A stretch of DNA of 64,000 nt from Vescimonas sanitatis (GTDB lineage Bacteria > Bacillota > Clostridia > Oscillospirales > Oscillospiraceae), in assembly GCF_049060325.1 (NCBI RefSeq), contig NZ_JBMGPW010000001.1, forward strand, positions 186,001 through 250,000, written 5' to 3'. Within the stretch, counting starts at the first letter, position 1. Every line of letters starts with the position of its first letter. A program made the position numbers and the translations under genes. The notes beneath the pieces were generated by a model, which searched no databases, was not told the DNA's origin, and worked only from the letters and a program-made list of their open reading frames with translations. Positions 40,898 to 49,944 of this stretch are shown here, in pieces.

Positions 40898-43360
40898 ATG
40901 ACGGATCTGGAAAAACGCTTTATCAAGGCCCGGCGCGATGCGATCGCGGTGGATTATCAGAATTTGAACGACTGCCAGCGCCAGGGCGTGCTGGCCACGG
41001 AGGGGCCGCTGCTTCTGTTGGCGGGCGCTGGCTCCGGTAAGACGACCGTGCTGATCCACCGGGTGGCCAATCTGCTGCGGTATGGTCGTGGCAGTGATAC
41101 CGAGGAGATACCGATTCCCATCAGCGAGGACGAGGTATCGTTTCTGGAGCAGTATGCCAAGGTGCCGGACTCGGCGCAGCACGCTCTCGTGGAGTATCTC
41201 TGCGCGGTGGAACCGGCCCGTCCCTGGGAGGTGCTGGCTATCACCTTCACCAACAAGGCTGCTAACGAGCTGAAGGATCGCCTGGGGCGGATGCTGGGGG
41301 AGGAAGCTGCCGCCGATGTGTGGGCGTCCACGTTCCACTCCGCCTGTGTGCGTATCCTGCGGCGAGACATCGACCGCATCGGTTTCGACCGCAGCTTTAC
41401 CATCTATGACAGTGATGACAGCAAGCGTGTGGTCAAGGACATTCTCAAGGAGCTGGGGCTGGAGGAGAAGTCGTTTCCGCCCCGCGAGGTGCAGTCGGTC
41501 ATCTCCCGCGCCAAGAACGATATGCAGTCGCCGGAGGAATTTCTGGAGCAGTGGCAATCGATCAACGACTGGCGGAAAATAAGGATGGGTAAAGTATATA
41601 CACTTTACAATAAAAAGCTTCGTGAGGCCAATGCGCTGGACTTTGATGACCTGCTGTGGCACACGGTGCGCCTGCTGCAGACGGCGCCGGATGTGCGGGA
41701 GTACTACCAACGGAAGTTCCGCTATGTCCTCATTGACGAGTATCAGGACACCAACGCGCTGCAATACGAGCTGGCCAAGCTGCTGACGGGCCCCGCCCGG
41801 AACATCTGTGTGGTAGGTGACGACGACCAGAGCATTTACCGCTTCCGGGGCGCGGATATCACCAATATCCTCAGCTTTGAGCGGCAGTTCAAGGGCGCGC
41901 GGGTCATTCGGCTGGAACAGAATTATCGCTCTACGCAGAATATCCTGGACGCGGCAAACGCGGTCATTCGCAACAATCAGGGCCGCAAGGGCAAGACCCT
42001 GTGGACGGAGAACGGCTGCGGCGAGCTGGTGACGGTAAAGACCACCTTCAACGAGAGCGACGAGGCCAACTTTGTCCTGGGGCAGATCATGATGTACTAC
42101 CGCCGGGGCGGCAGCTGGGGTGACTGTGCGGTGCTGTACCGTACCAACACCCAGTCCAACGCGCTGGAATACGCCTGCAAGCGCAGCGGCATCCCCTATA
42201 AGATCTACGGTGGTCTGAAGTTTTTTGACCGGGCCGAGGTCAAGGATATGCTTGCCTATCTGTGCGTCATCAACAACCCCACGGACGATCTGCGCCTGCG
42301 GCGCATCGTCAACGTTCCCGCCCGCAAGATCGGCCAGGCCACCGTGGACAAGGCCCAGATTATTGCCACACAGCACGGCCTGACGCTCTACGACGTATTC
42401 CGCCGTGCGGAGGAATTCCCCGAGCTGAAAAATGCAGCTGGCAAGCTGAATACCTTTACAGAGATGATCGAGGAAATGCGCCGCCGCCTGCCGGAGAGTG
42501 AGCTGCCGGAGTTCTACGATTACGTCTGCGAGCGAAGCGGCTACGCGCCCGCCCTGCGGGAGAAGGACGATATGGAGAGCCGGGGCCGGCTGGAGAACGT
42601 GCAGGAGCTGCGCTCCAGCATCCTGGCCTACCTGGAAAACGCCGAGGGCGCGGAGACGAGTCTCTCCGGCTTCCTGGATGAGATCGCGCTGTACACCGAC
42701 CTGGACAGCCGGGTGGACGGCGACAACTGCGTGACCATGATGACCATGCACGCCGCCAAGGGCCTGGAATTCCCCCAGGTATTTGTGGTGGGCATGGAGG
42801 AGGGGCTTTTCCCCGGAAATCGCGCCATGGGCGATGGCGACGAGATGGAGGAGGAGCGCCGGCTGTGCTATGTGGCCATGACCCGCGCCAAAGAGAAGCT
42901 GACGCTGACCAACGCCCGCCAGCGCACGCTGTACGGTAAAACAACACCCTGTATGCCCTCCCGGTTCCTCAGTGAGATCCCGGAGAACAACATGGAGTGG
43001 CTGTCCAAGCCGGTACCCCGCAGCGACACCTGGGAGGACTCTCGGGACGATGATGGCTGCGCTTACGGTTACGGCGGCTATACACGTCAGGGTACCACAG
43101 CACCGACGCGCCGCGAGGTACCTGCCGCGTCTCGTCCCGGCTCGCTGCATACGGCCAGAACGGCGGCAAAAGCACCGTCTACCGCCTCTTACATACAGCT
43201 GCAGGCAGGGGAGACGGTGGAGCACGACGCTTTCGGCAGAGGCCTGGTGCTCTCCGTGCGGCCTATGGGCGGCGATGCACTGCTGGAGGTAGCCTTCGAT
43301 ACGGTGGGTACCAAGAAGCTTATGCTGAAGGCCGCCTCCCATCATTTGAAGAAGGTGTAA
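40898..43360 (+). CDS. pcrA: ATP-dependent 3'-5' DNA helicase, UvrD/PcrA family
   Basis: Superfamily 1 helicase for repair and for removing proteins from DNA. The 820-residue protein has Walker A AGAGSGKTT (about 42-50), TFTNKAANELKDR, DEYQDTN, GDDDQSIYRFRGA, QNYRST and VAMTRAKEKLTLTN motifs. A long charged linker and a C-terminal Tudor-like PcrA domain (after about 760, GETVEHDAFGRGLV) identify the PcrA type. In Bacillus pcrA is linked to ligA; here it faces the SOS operon. Confidence 0.93.
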   Translation: MTDLEKRFIKARRDAIAVDYQNLNDCQRQGVLATEGPLLLLAGAGSGKTTVLIHRVANLLRYGRGSDTEEIPIPISEDEVSFLEQYAKVPDSAQHALVEYLCAVEPARPWEVLAITFTNKAANELKDRLGRMLGEEAAADVWASTFHSACVRILRRDIDRIGFDRSFTIYDSDDSKRVVKDILKELGLEEKSFPPREVQSVISRAKNDMQSPEEFLEQWQSINDWRKIRMGKVYTLYNKKLREANALDFDDLLWHTVRLLQTAPDVREYYQRKFRYVLIDEYQDTNALQYELAKLLTGPARNICVVGDDDQSIYRFRGADITNILSFERQFKGARVIRLEQNYRSTQNILDAANAVIRNNQGRKGKTLWTENGCGELVTVKTTFNESDEANFVLGQIMMYYRRGGSWGDCAVLYRTNTQSNALEYACKRSGIPYKIYGGLKFFDRAEVKDMLAYLCVINNPTDDLRLRRIVNVPARKIGQATVDKAQIIATQHGLTLYDVFRRAEEFPELKNAAGKLNTFTEMIEEMRRRLPESELPEFYDYVCERSGYAPALREKDDMESRGRLENVQELRSSILAYLENAEGAETSLSGFLDEIALYTDLDSRVDGDNCVTMMTMHAAKGLEFPQVFVVGMEEGLFPGNRAMGDGDEMEEERRLCYVAMTRAKEKLTLTNARQRTLYGKTTPCMPSRFLSEIPENNMEWLSKPVPRSDTWEDSRDDDGCAYGYGGYTRQGTTAPTRREVPAASRPGSLHTARTAAKAPSTASYIQLQAGETVEHDAFGRGLVLSVRPMGGDALLEVAFDTVGTKKLMLKAASHHLKKV

Positions 43361-43397
43361 AGCAAAGTAATTTTATAAATACGGAAGGAGAACGGAT

Positions 43398-43871
43398 ATG
43401 GGGTTTTGGTTCGGCTTTGACACAGGGTTCGACATCATGCAGGTATTTGTTTTCGCGATATTTGCCATCGTCATCGTCTGCTTCATCGCCTTAGCGGTAA
43501 AGGGCATTGGCACCTGGCACAAGAACAACAACTCTCCGCGCCTGACGGTGCAGGCGGCTGTTGTCGCCAAGCGGCAGAATACCGATGTGCACCACCACAG
43601 CAATAACAATGGCGGTATGCACACCAGCACCTCCACTCACTATTACGTAACGTTCCAGTTTGACAGCGGCGACCGGCTTGAGCTGCACGTTCCCGGAAGG
43701 GAATACGGCATGATGGCGGAGGGCGACGTGGGCGATCTGACGTTCCAGGGTACCCGTTACCTGGGCTTTGACCGGCACACCGCAGGGGCCGTTCCCGAGG
43801 CCGGACCCGTCACAGCAGAGGACGTCCCGCCGCGGTACACGGAGAAGAAAAGCTGGGACCCAGAGCTGTGA
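43398..43871 (+). CDS. DUF2500 family membrane-anchored protein
   Basis: A 157-residue protein with an N-terminal membrane helix (about 14-36) followed by a His/Asn-rich stretch (DVHHHSNNNGG) and a beta-domain with THYYVTFQFDSGDRLEL and VPGREYGMMAEGDVGDLTFQG, matching DUF2500. Function is unknown; the His-rich stretch could bind metal. AGGAG precedes the ATG. Likely co-transcribed with pcrA from 37 bases upstream. Confidence 0.75.
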   Translation: MGFWFGFDTGFDIMQVFVFAIFAIVIVCFIALAVKGIGTWHKNNNSPRLTVQAAVVAKRQNTDVHHHSNNNGGMHTSTSTHYYVTFQFDSGDRLELHVPGREYGMMAEGDVGDLTFQGTRYLGFDRHTAGAVPEAGPVTAEDVPPRYTEKKSWDPEL

Positions 43872-43886
43872 AAATCATTAAAAAAG

Positions 43887-43921
43887 CACAGACACCCTGC
43901 TTAAAAGGCAGGGTGTCTGTG
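43887..43921 (+). terminator. Terminator after the DUF2500 gene
   Basis: A perfect 14-bp stem (43887-43900 with 43908-43921), 7-base loop, followed by TTCTCC. Confidence 0.75.
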
Positions 43922-43936
43922 TTCTCCGGAAACGCA

Positions 43937-43966
43937 AAAAGCTCTGCGATACATCGCAGAGCTTTT
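43937..43966 (-). terminator. Terminator of rpmB
   Basis: A perfect 13-bp stem (43937-43949 with 43954-43966) with a 4-base loop. On the minus strand it lies 21 bases after rpmB and its 3' arm ends in TTTT followed by TGCG; works in both directions. Confidence 0.8.
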
Positions 43967-43987
43967 AACTGTGCAGTTCAGACGCGA

Positions 43988-44176
43988 TCAGATCGTGCGG
44001 GTAACCTTGCCGGAACGCAGGCATCGGGTACAAACATACACATGGCGAGGCGTACCGTTGATCACAGCCTTCACGCGCTTGACATTGGGCTTCCAGGGGC
44101 GGTTGGAACGCCGATGAGAGTGGGACACCTTGATACCAAAGGTCACGCCCTTGTCGCAAAATTCGCACTTTGCCAT
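43988..44176 (-). CDS. rpmB: 50S ribosomal protein L28
   Basis: A 62-residue ribosomal protein in the zinc-ribbon (C+) form, with Cys at 4, 7, 49 and 52. AAGGAGG precedes the ATG at 44176. In Bacillus rpmB lies next to spoVM; here it has moved and is a single gene with its own promoter and terminator. Confidence 0.96.
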   Translation of the reverse strand: MAKCEFCDKGVTFGIKVSHSHRRSNRPWKPNVKRVKAVINGTPRHVYVCTRCLRSGKVTRTI

Positions 44177-44229
44177 CCGTTGCACCTCCTTGCTGTCATA
44201 ACATACCTCTTGCATCGCAAGCAGTTGAT

Positions 44230-44258
44230 ATAATAACAGATGTGCGCCGAAATTGCAA
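44230..44258 (-). promoter_or_regulatory. Sigma-A promoter of rpmB
   Basis: On the minus strand TTGCAA (44253-44258) and TATTAT (44230-44235), 17-base spacer, 54 bases before the ATG. Confidence 0.65.
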
Positions 44259-44375
44259 GTATTATTTGACAAAAAAACGAATTTTTTTTGCATGGGGAAA
44301 GTGTTGCGAAAAAGCGCGCCGCAAGATATAATTAAAAGAAGTATATTCGCCCGTTTCCGGGCAGGAGGAGCGCCC

Positions 44376-45350
44376 ATGGAAAAAGTGAAACGCACACCCG
44401 CCAGCCTGAAAAAAATGGTAGAGACCTTCGGTATGGAAATACTGCACCGCGGCAGCGACTATGACAGCGCGGTGATCACCATTTCCGACGTGAATCGGCC
44501 CGCCCTGCAGCTGGTAGGCTTTTACGATTATTTTGACGACAAGCGCCTGCAAATATTGGGACGGGGCGAGATACGCTATCTGGAGCGCATGACCGAGGCA
44601 GAGCGTCTGCGGGTGTTCAACCAGCTGATGAGCTATCCGTTCCCGGCAATGATCGTGGCGCGGAATATGGAGGCGCCGCCTGAGCTGGTGCAGATGGCGG
44701 ACAAGCACGACCGCACGCTGCTGCGGGCGGTGGACTCCACGGTGGATATCACCAGCCGGCTCATTGACTACCTGAACCGGGTAACGGCCCCGCAGATCAC
44801 GCGGCACGGCGTCTTGATGAATATCTACGGACAGGGCGTACTGATCCTGGGCGACAGCGGCATCGGCAAGAGCGAGACGGCCATTGAGCTGCTCAAGCGC
44901 GGTCACCGGCTGGTGGCGGATGACGCGGTAGAGATCCGCCGGGTGTCCAACTCTCTCTACGGCACGGCGCCGGAGATCATCCGGCACTATATCGAGATAC
45001 GCGGCGTGGGCGTCATCGACGTGCAGCAGCTGTTCGGCATGGGCGCGGTGCAGTTCGACACGGAGATCGACCTGGTGATCCAGCTGGAACAGTGGGAAGA
45101 CGGGAAGTTCTATGACCGGCTGGGCCTGGGCGAGGAGAAATACACCATGCTGGATGTGAGCCTGCCCATCGTGACCATCCCGGTGCGGCCGGGGCGTAAC
45201 CTGGCAGGCATCGTGGAGATCGCCACCATGAAGAACCGGCAGATGAAGTACGGCTACAACGCGGCACGTGACTTCGTGACGCAGTTTGACAGCAAGGTGG
45301 ACGCCATGCTGAAGAAAAAGAGCACAACGGGCGAGGCGGAGAACAGATGA
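44376..45350 (+). CDS. hprK: HPr(Ser) kinase/phosphorylase
   Basis: Bifunctional enzyme that phosphorylates or dephosphorylates Ser46 of HPr, the key switch of carbon catabolite repression in Firmicutes. The 324-residue protein has an N-terminal MurF-like domain and a C-terminal kinase with Walker A GDSGIGKS (about 160-167) and the signature EIRGVGVIDVQQLFG (about 207-221). AGGAGG precedes the ATG at 44376. The stop overlaps the start of the ROK kinase (ATGA). No ptsH gene is in the window. Confidence 0.95.
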   Translation: MEKVKRTPASLKKMVETFGMEILHRGSDYDSAVITISDVNRPALQLVGFYDYFDDKRLQILGRGEIRYLERMTEAERLRVFNQLMSYPFPAMIVARNMEAPPELVQMADKHDRTLLRAVDSTVDITSRLIDYLNRVTAPQITRHGVLMNIYGQGVLILGDSGIGKSETAIELLKRGHRLVADDAVEIRRVSNSLYGTAPEIIRHYIEIRGVGVIDVQQLFGMGAVQFDTEIDLVIQLEQWEDGKFYDRLGLGEEKYTMLDVSLPIVTIPVRPGRNLAGIVEIATMKNRQMKYGYNAARDFVTQFDSKVDAMLKKKSTTGEAENR

Positions 45351-46309
45351 AATACGTTGGCGTAGACATTGGCGGCACCAACCTCAAGGCGGGGCTGGTG
45401 GACGAAAGCGGAACGCTGCTGGCGACACAGAAGATGAAGGTCGCGTCCATCGTAGACCGTGAGGGGCTGGCGTGGACAGTGGCGTCACTGGTGCAGGAGC
45501 TGGCAAAGGCGGCCAATATTCCGGTCAGTGATGTGGCGTCGGTAGGCGTCGGCGTTCCCGGAACGGTGGATATACGGGCGGGTTCTATCGCGTATACCTG
45601 CAACCTTCCCCTGCGGGACGTGCCGCTGCGAAAGCTGTTTCACAAATATCTGAATATCCCGCTGTACATCGAAAACGATGCTAACTGCGCGGCGCTGGCG
45701 GAGTTCCATGTGGGCGCGGGACGCGAGAGCAAGCGCTTTGTGACCATCACGCTGGGTACCGGCGTGGGCGCGGGTATCATCCACAACGGGAAAATATACC
45801 ACGGCGCCAACGGTATGGCCGGTGAGGTGGGTCACATGGTCATCGAGCAGAACGGCCTGCCGTGCCCCTGCGGGCGGCGCGGCTGCTGGGAGCAATACGC
45901 CAGCGCCACGGCGCTGAAGCGCATGACGGCAGAGGCACTGGCGGCCTACCCGGACAGTATTCTGGCGCGGGTCATCACGGAGAATGACGGACACGTGTCC
46001 GGACAGTCGGCGTTTATCGCGGCCCGCGAGGGTGACCCGGTGGGACAAATGGTGTGCGACCGATACGTGGACTACCTGGCCTGCGGCGTGGTGAACGTGG
46101 TGAATATCTTTCAGCCGGATACACTGGCCATTGGCGGCGGCGTCAGCAATGAAGCGGACGAGCAGCTGCTGCTCCCCGTGCAGCAGCGGGTGGCCAGAGA
46201 GAGCATTCCCTGCGGCAAGGACCGGCGGACGCGCATCGTCAAGGCGCAGCTGGGCAACCGGGCGGGTCTGATCGGCGCGGCCCTGCTGGGAAAGAATAAG
46301 CGTATCTGA
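45347..46309 (+). CDS. glk: ROK-family glucokinase
   Basis: A 320-residue sugar kinase. ATP motif DIGGTNLKAG (about 6-15), catalytic ENDANCAA, and the ROK signature GHMVIEQNGLPCPCGRRGCWEQYAS, where a His and three Cys bind zinc (positions about 163-187). Glucose is the likely substrate, since glkA-type ROK kinases of Firmicutes have this layout, but other hexoses are possible. Coupling to hprK places free-glucose phosphorylation under the same expression as catabolite control. Confidence 0.88.
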   Translation: MKYVGVDIGGTNLKAGLVDESGTLLATQKMKVASIVDREGLAWTVASLVQELAKAANIPVSDVASVGVGVPGTVDIRAGSIAYTCNLPLRDVPLRKLFHKYLNIPLYIENDANCAALAEFHVGAGRESKRFVTITLGTGVGAGIIHNGKIYHGANGMAGEVGHMVIEQNGLPCPCGRRGCWEQYASATALKRMTAEALAAYPDSILARVITENDGHVSGQSAFIAAREGDPVGQMVCDRYVDYLACGVVNVVNIFQPDTLAIGGGVSNEADEQLLLPVQQRVARESIPCGKDRRTRIVKAQLGNRAGLIGAALLGKNKRI

Positions 46310-46371
46310 CAGGGGCATATACTACCGCTGGCAGTGTAGGGAACCCCTTATTTTCAAAGCTTGGAGGCATT

Positions 46372-47289
46372 ATGAGCTGGTACGAGGAGCTGGACAAATG
46401 GGCGGCGGACTATCTGCCGGATATGGAATATGAGAAGGACGCGCCGCTGGATCGGTATACCTCCTTCCGCATCGGCGGGCCGGCGCGGCGCATGGCCTTT
46501 CCCCGCAGCGGGGAGGCGGCGGTACTGCTGGTGAGCCATGCACTGGAGCTGGGCGCGCGGCCCTTTGTGCTGGGAAACGGCACCAACGTGCTCTTCCCGG
46601 ATGAGGGCGTGGAGCGTCTGGTGATCTGCACCCGGGACATGGCGTGTGTGGCGGCTGGTGCGGTCGCAGGTGAGATCACGGCAGAGTGCGGCGCATCACT
46701 GGCAAAGATCGCTGTTTTCGCGCAGAAGGCAGGGCTTTCCGGGCTGGAGTTCGCCCACGGGATACCGGGAAGCCTGGGCGGCGCAGTGTGCATGAATGCC
46801 GGTGCCTATGGCGGGGAAATGGCACAGGTGGTAAAGGAAGTGACCGTGCTGTTCCCCGAGGATGGTGTCAAGACCCTCAGTGGAGAAGAAATGGCGTTTT
46901 CCTATCGGCACAGCCTGCTGACAGAGCAACCCGACACGGTGGTGCTGCGGGCGACGCTCCGCTTGCAGGCCGGTATCCCCGGGGAGATACGGGAGAAAAT
47001 GGACGAGCTGATGGCCCGGCGTAAGGCGTCACAGCCGCTGGAGTATCCCAGCGCGGGCAGTACCTTTAAGCGCCCGGCGGGCCACTATGCTGCGGCGCTG
47101 ATTGATCAGTGCGGCCTAAAGGGACTGACCGTGGGCGGCGCACAGGTGTCGGAGAAGCACGCAGGGTTCGTCATCAACCGGGGCGGGGCGTCCTGCGCTG
47201 ATGTGACAGCTCTCATGGCAGAGATACAAAAGCGCGTGCGGGAGCAAACCGGCGTTGTGCTAGAGCCTGAGGTCCGGGTCATTACTTGA
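46372..47289 (+). CDS. murB: UDP-N-acetylenolpyruvoylglucosamine reductase
   Basis: FAD enzyme completing UDP-MurNAc synthesis. The 305-residue type II-like protein has YTSFRIGGPA (FAD contact), GIPGSLGGAVCMNAGAYGGE (about 126-145), the proton-donor Ser in SAGSTFKRP and the late Glu in EPEVRVI. TTGGAGG precedes the ATG. Murb-rapZ-whiA adjacency is usual in Clostridia. Confidence 0.95.
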   Translation: MSWYEELDKWAADYLPDMEYEKDAPLDRYTSFRIGGPARRMAFPRSGEAAVLLVSHALELGARPFVLGNGTNVLFPDEGVERLVICTRDMACVAAGAVAGEITAECGASLAKIAVFAQKAGLSGLEFAHGIPGSLGGAVCMNAGAYGGEMAQVVKEVTVLFPEDGVKTLSGEEMAFSYRHSLLTEQPDTVVLRATLRLQAGIPGEIREKMDELMARRKASQPLEYPSAGSTFKRPAGHYAAALIDQCGLKGLTVGGAQVSEKHAGFVINRGGASCADVTALMAEIQKRVREQTGVVLEPEVRVIT

Positions 47290-47481
47290 ATTACGACCGC
47301 ATCGATCACAGGTGTTTCAATGGCCTTGATAGAAGGTATATAAAATGTGCCAGTAAGTATACAAAAATGTTACAGTAAAGGTAATAAAAAAGAACGCAAA
47401 AGTGCAGCAAAAATAACGCCGTACCGGGCTTGTTTTTGACGGGATTCCGAATCACGCTTGACGGCGGGGGAGGATACTGAA

Positions 47482-48336
47482 TTGGAAATACTCATTATTT
47501 CGGGAATGTCCGGTGCGGGAAAGAGCCGCGCCGCCATCTGTCTGGAGGACAGCGGCTACTACATCGTGGACAACCTGCCGGCGGAGATGATGGTCAAATT
47601 CGCCGAGTTCTGCGCGGCCGCCGGCGGCCGGTATGACCGCTTGGCTTTCGTGTACGACGTGCGGGCCGGGGAGCCCTTTGACCGGCTGACCGGCGCGGTG
47701 GAAGAGCTGCGGCGGCAGGGCCTGCGATGTCGACTGCTGTTTTTGGAGGCGGACACCAAGACCATTATCAACCGCTATAAGGAGACACGGCGGAGCCATC
47801 CTCTGTGCGGTGACGGGGCCTCCATTGAAGAAGCGGTAGCGCGGGAACGGGCGATGCTGGCACCGGTGCGGGCGCAGGCGGACCTGGTGCTGGACACGTC
47901 GGCATTTTCTACGGCCAAGCTGCGTAGCACACTGCTGACGCTGCTGGGCGGCGGCAGCGGTGGAGGACTGCATGTGACGGTGCTGTCCTTCGGGTTCAAG
48001 AACGGCCTGCCACCGGAGGCAGACCTGGTGCTGGACGTGCGGTTTTTGCCAAACCCCTACTATGTGCCGGAGTTAAAAAGGCTGACCGGGCTGGATGTGG
48101 CGGTGCGCGACTATGTGATGAACGCGGCGGCCACGGAGGAATTCTGGCGGCGTCTGACGCCGATAGTGGATTATTTACTGCCCCAGTACCGACAGGAGGG
48201 GCGGACGGAGCTGGTGCTGGCTGTAGGCTGTACCGGCGGTCGGCACCGATCTGTAGCTGTGGCGCACCGGCTGGCGGCATACATTGACGCGTTGGGCTTT
48301 TCCGTGGCGGAAAGCCACAGGGATATGGGGCGGTAA
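47482..48336 (+). CDS. rapZ: RapZ/YvcJ-family nucleotide-binding protein
   Basis: A 284-residue P-loop protein with GMSGAGKS at the N-terminus (about 7-14) and the RapZ C-terminal domain with AVGCTGGRHRSVAVA. In E. coli RapZ guides RNase E to the GlmZ small RNA; in Bacillus YvcJ affects competence. The start is taken as TTG 47482 because GGGGAGG ends 8 bases upstream and the P-loop normally begins within 10 residues. The 192-base gap after murB has only AT-rich sequence with no convincing promoter. Confidence 0.92.
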   Translation: MEILIISGMSGAGKSRAAICLEDSGYYIVDNLPAEMMVKFAEFCAAAGGRYDRLAFVYDVRAGEPFDRLTGAVEELRRQGLRCRLLFLEADTKTIINRYKETRRSHPLCGDGASIEEAVARERAMLAPVRAQADLVLDTSAFSTAKLRSTLLTLLGGGSGGGLHVTVLSFGFKNGLPPEADLVLDVRFLPNPYYVPELKRLTGLDVAVRDYVMNAAATEEFWRRLTPIVDYLLPQYRQEGRTELVLAVGCTGGRHRSVAVAHRLAAYIDALGFSVAESHRDMGR

Positions 48337-48380
48337 GTGTGTTCCGCACCTGCGGTCGGAGCAAAAACAGGAGACGATGT

Positions 48381-48590
48381 ATGAGCAAATACGATAAACT
48401 CTGGGAATATGTGTTTAAGGATGGACGGGATCAATTTACGCTGTCGTTCGAGGAAATAGGACGTATTGCCGGTGTGCCCATCGACCACGCCTTCCTAACG
48501 TATAAAAAGGAGCTTGCGGCATACGGCTACCGGGTGGAAAAGATATCCATGAAGGCAAAAACGGTGGCTTTCCGCCGTGCGGAACAGTGA
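48381..48590 (+). CDS. Small (69-residue) conserved protein between rapZ and whiA
   Basis: Starts MSKYDKLWEYVF, then a probable helix-turn-helix-like stretch (LSFEEIGRIAGVPIDHAFL) and a basic end (KISMKAKTVAFRR). I recall similar small clostridial proteins but no named function. CAGGAG precedes the ATG. It occupies the place where yvcK is normally found. It could bind nucleic acid (inference). Confidence 0.65.
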   Translation: MSKYDKLWEYVFKDGRDQFTLSFEEIGRIAGVPIDHAFLTYKKELAAYGYRVEKISMKAKTVAFRRAEQ

Positions 48591-48601
48591 GGTGAAGGGT
48601 C

Positions 48602-49507
48602 ATGATCTCATTTGCGGGAAAGGTAAAAAATGAGCTGTGCCGCGTGGGGATAGGCCGCCAGTGCTGCGCCCGGGCCGAGGGCTACGGTGTGCTGCTGTAC
48701 GGCAACACGTTCACGCCCGGAGAGATACGGATCATCACGGAGAACGGAGACTTCGCCGCGCGGCTGCCAAAGCTGTTTCAGAAGGCTTTTGGGGTGAAAT
48801 TCGACCGGGTACCGGAGGAAACGAACGGCAAAGGAAAGCTGATCTTCGGCATCACAGCGCCGGAAAAGTTGGAAAAGATCATCAACACACTTGGCTATGA
48901 TGCGAGGCAGTTGACGGCGCTGCACGTGAACTTCGGAATACTGGAGGAGGACTGCTGCCGGACGGCGTTCCTGCGGGGGGCATTTTTGGCGGGAGGCAGC
49001 GTCACCGACCCAGAGAAGCGGTACCATCTGGAGCTGGCCACCAGTCATGTGCCGGCCAGCCGGGAGGTACAGGCGCTGATGGAGGAGATGGGGTTCCTGC
49101 CACGTTCCATACGGCGCGGCGCGGATGCACTTCTGTACTTCAAGCAGTCAGAGCATATCGAGGACTTTCTGACGAAGATCGGCGCACCGGCGGCGGCCAT
49201 GGACATCATGACGGCGAAGGTGGACAAGGAGATACGCAACGGCGCCAACCGGGCCATGAACTGCGATATGGCCAACGTAAACAAGACGCTGGACGCGGCG
49301 CAGGAGCAGGTGGGCGCCATCGAGAAGCTGCGCCGCAGCGCCCGGTGGGACAAGCTGCCGGAAAAGCTGCGGCAAACCGCGGCGCTGCGGCTGGAATATC
49401 CGGAGCTGTCGCTGGTACAGCTGGCAGAGAAGTGCGACCCGCCGGTAACAAAGTCGTGCATGAACCATCGAATGAGAAAGTTGATGGAGGAGGCTAAGGA
49501 GCTATGA
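48602..49507 (+). CDS. whiA: DNA-binding protein WhiA
   Basis: A 301-residue protein with an N-terminal LAGLIDADG-like homing-endonuclease fold (FLRGAFLAGGSVTDPEK near 122-138) and a C-terminal helix-turn-helix (SLVQLAEKCDPPVTKSCMNHRMRKL, positions about 273-297). WhiA controls sporulation in Streptomyces and influences division and chromosome segregation in Bacillus. AGGTGAAGG precedes the ATG; the stop overlaps the next start. Confidence 0.94.
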   Translation: MISFAGKVKNELCRVGIGRQCCARAEGYGVLLYGNTFTPGEIRIITENGDFAARLPKLFQKAFGVKFDRVPEETNGKGKLIFGITAPEKLEKIINTLGYDARQLTALHVNFGILEEDCCRTAFLRGAFLAGGSVTDPEKRYHLELATSHVPASREVQALMEEMGFLPRSIRRGADALLYFKQSEHIEDFLTKIGAPAAAMDIMTAKVDKEIRNGANRAMNCDMANVNKTLDAAQEQVGAIEKLRRSARWDKLPEKLRQTAALRLEYPELSLVQLAEKCDPPVTKSCMNHRMRKLMEEAKEL

Positions 49508-49932
49508 ACATGAGAGAACGGTGCGAACGCGCGGAGGCGTACAGAAAAAACGGGGCCAACTGCGCCCAGGCGCTGCTGGCGGCATTCGCAGATGTAATGG
49601 GTATTACGGAGACCCAAGCGCTGGCTGTCGGTGCGGGGTTAGGCGGCGGCGTGCGAAGCGGGAACATCTGTGGGGCGGTAAACGCGCCTGTGATGATCCT
49701 GGGCTGCGCGTTTCCGGAAATGGCCGCCAGCAAGGCGAAATCCGCGGAGATCACCAAGGAATACCAGCGGCGGTTTATGGAGAGATTTAAGCATCTCAAC
49801 TGCCGGGAACTGCTGGCGGAGAAGGAATTGCAGCCCACTGACACGGCCATGGCACTGGCGGCAGGGGACCACTGCGGGCTGCTTATTCTCAGCGCGGCGG
49901 AGATACTGTGCGGGATGATAGGGGAGAAGTAA
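49504..49932 (+). CDS. C_GCAxxG_C_C-family putative redox protein
   Basis: A 142-residue protein with spaced cysteines (NGANCAQALL, GNICGAVNAP, GC at about 61, NCRELL, DHCGLL, EILCG) and a glycine-rich loop GAGLGGGVRSGN, matching the C_GCAxxG_C_C family. Members are thought to bind a metal or Fe-S centre or serve in redox; no activity is established. The core here is CGAVNA, a drift from the family name motif. It overlaps whiA by 4 bases and precedes dnaE by 12. Confidence 0.75.
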   Translation: MNMRERCERAEAYRKNGANCAQALLAAFADVMGITETQALAVGAGLGGGVRSGNICGAVNAPVMILGCAFPEMAASKAKSAEITKEYQRRFMERFKHLNCRELLAEKELQPTDTAMALAAGDHCGLLILSAAEILCGMIGEK

Positions 49933-49944
49933 AGGAGAACAGGT

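Noticed and set aside
40826..43345. 839-codon minus-strand frame opposite pcrA
   Set aside because: Antisense shadow of a complete helicase with all motifs; low-complexity product and no ribosome site.
44266..44271. TTGACA before hprK as its promoter
   Set aside because: The -10 position 17 bases later is TGCATG; a TATAAT further on (44337) has no -35, so no promoter is called.
47337..47346. TATATAAAAT between murB and rapZ as a promoter
   Set aside because: No -35 box at a suitable distance; kept only as AT-rich sequence.
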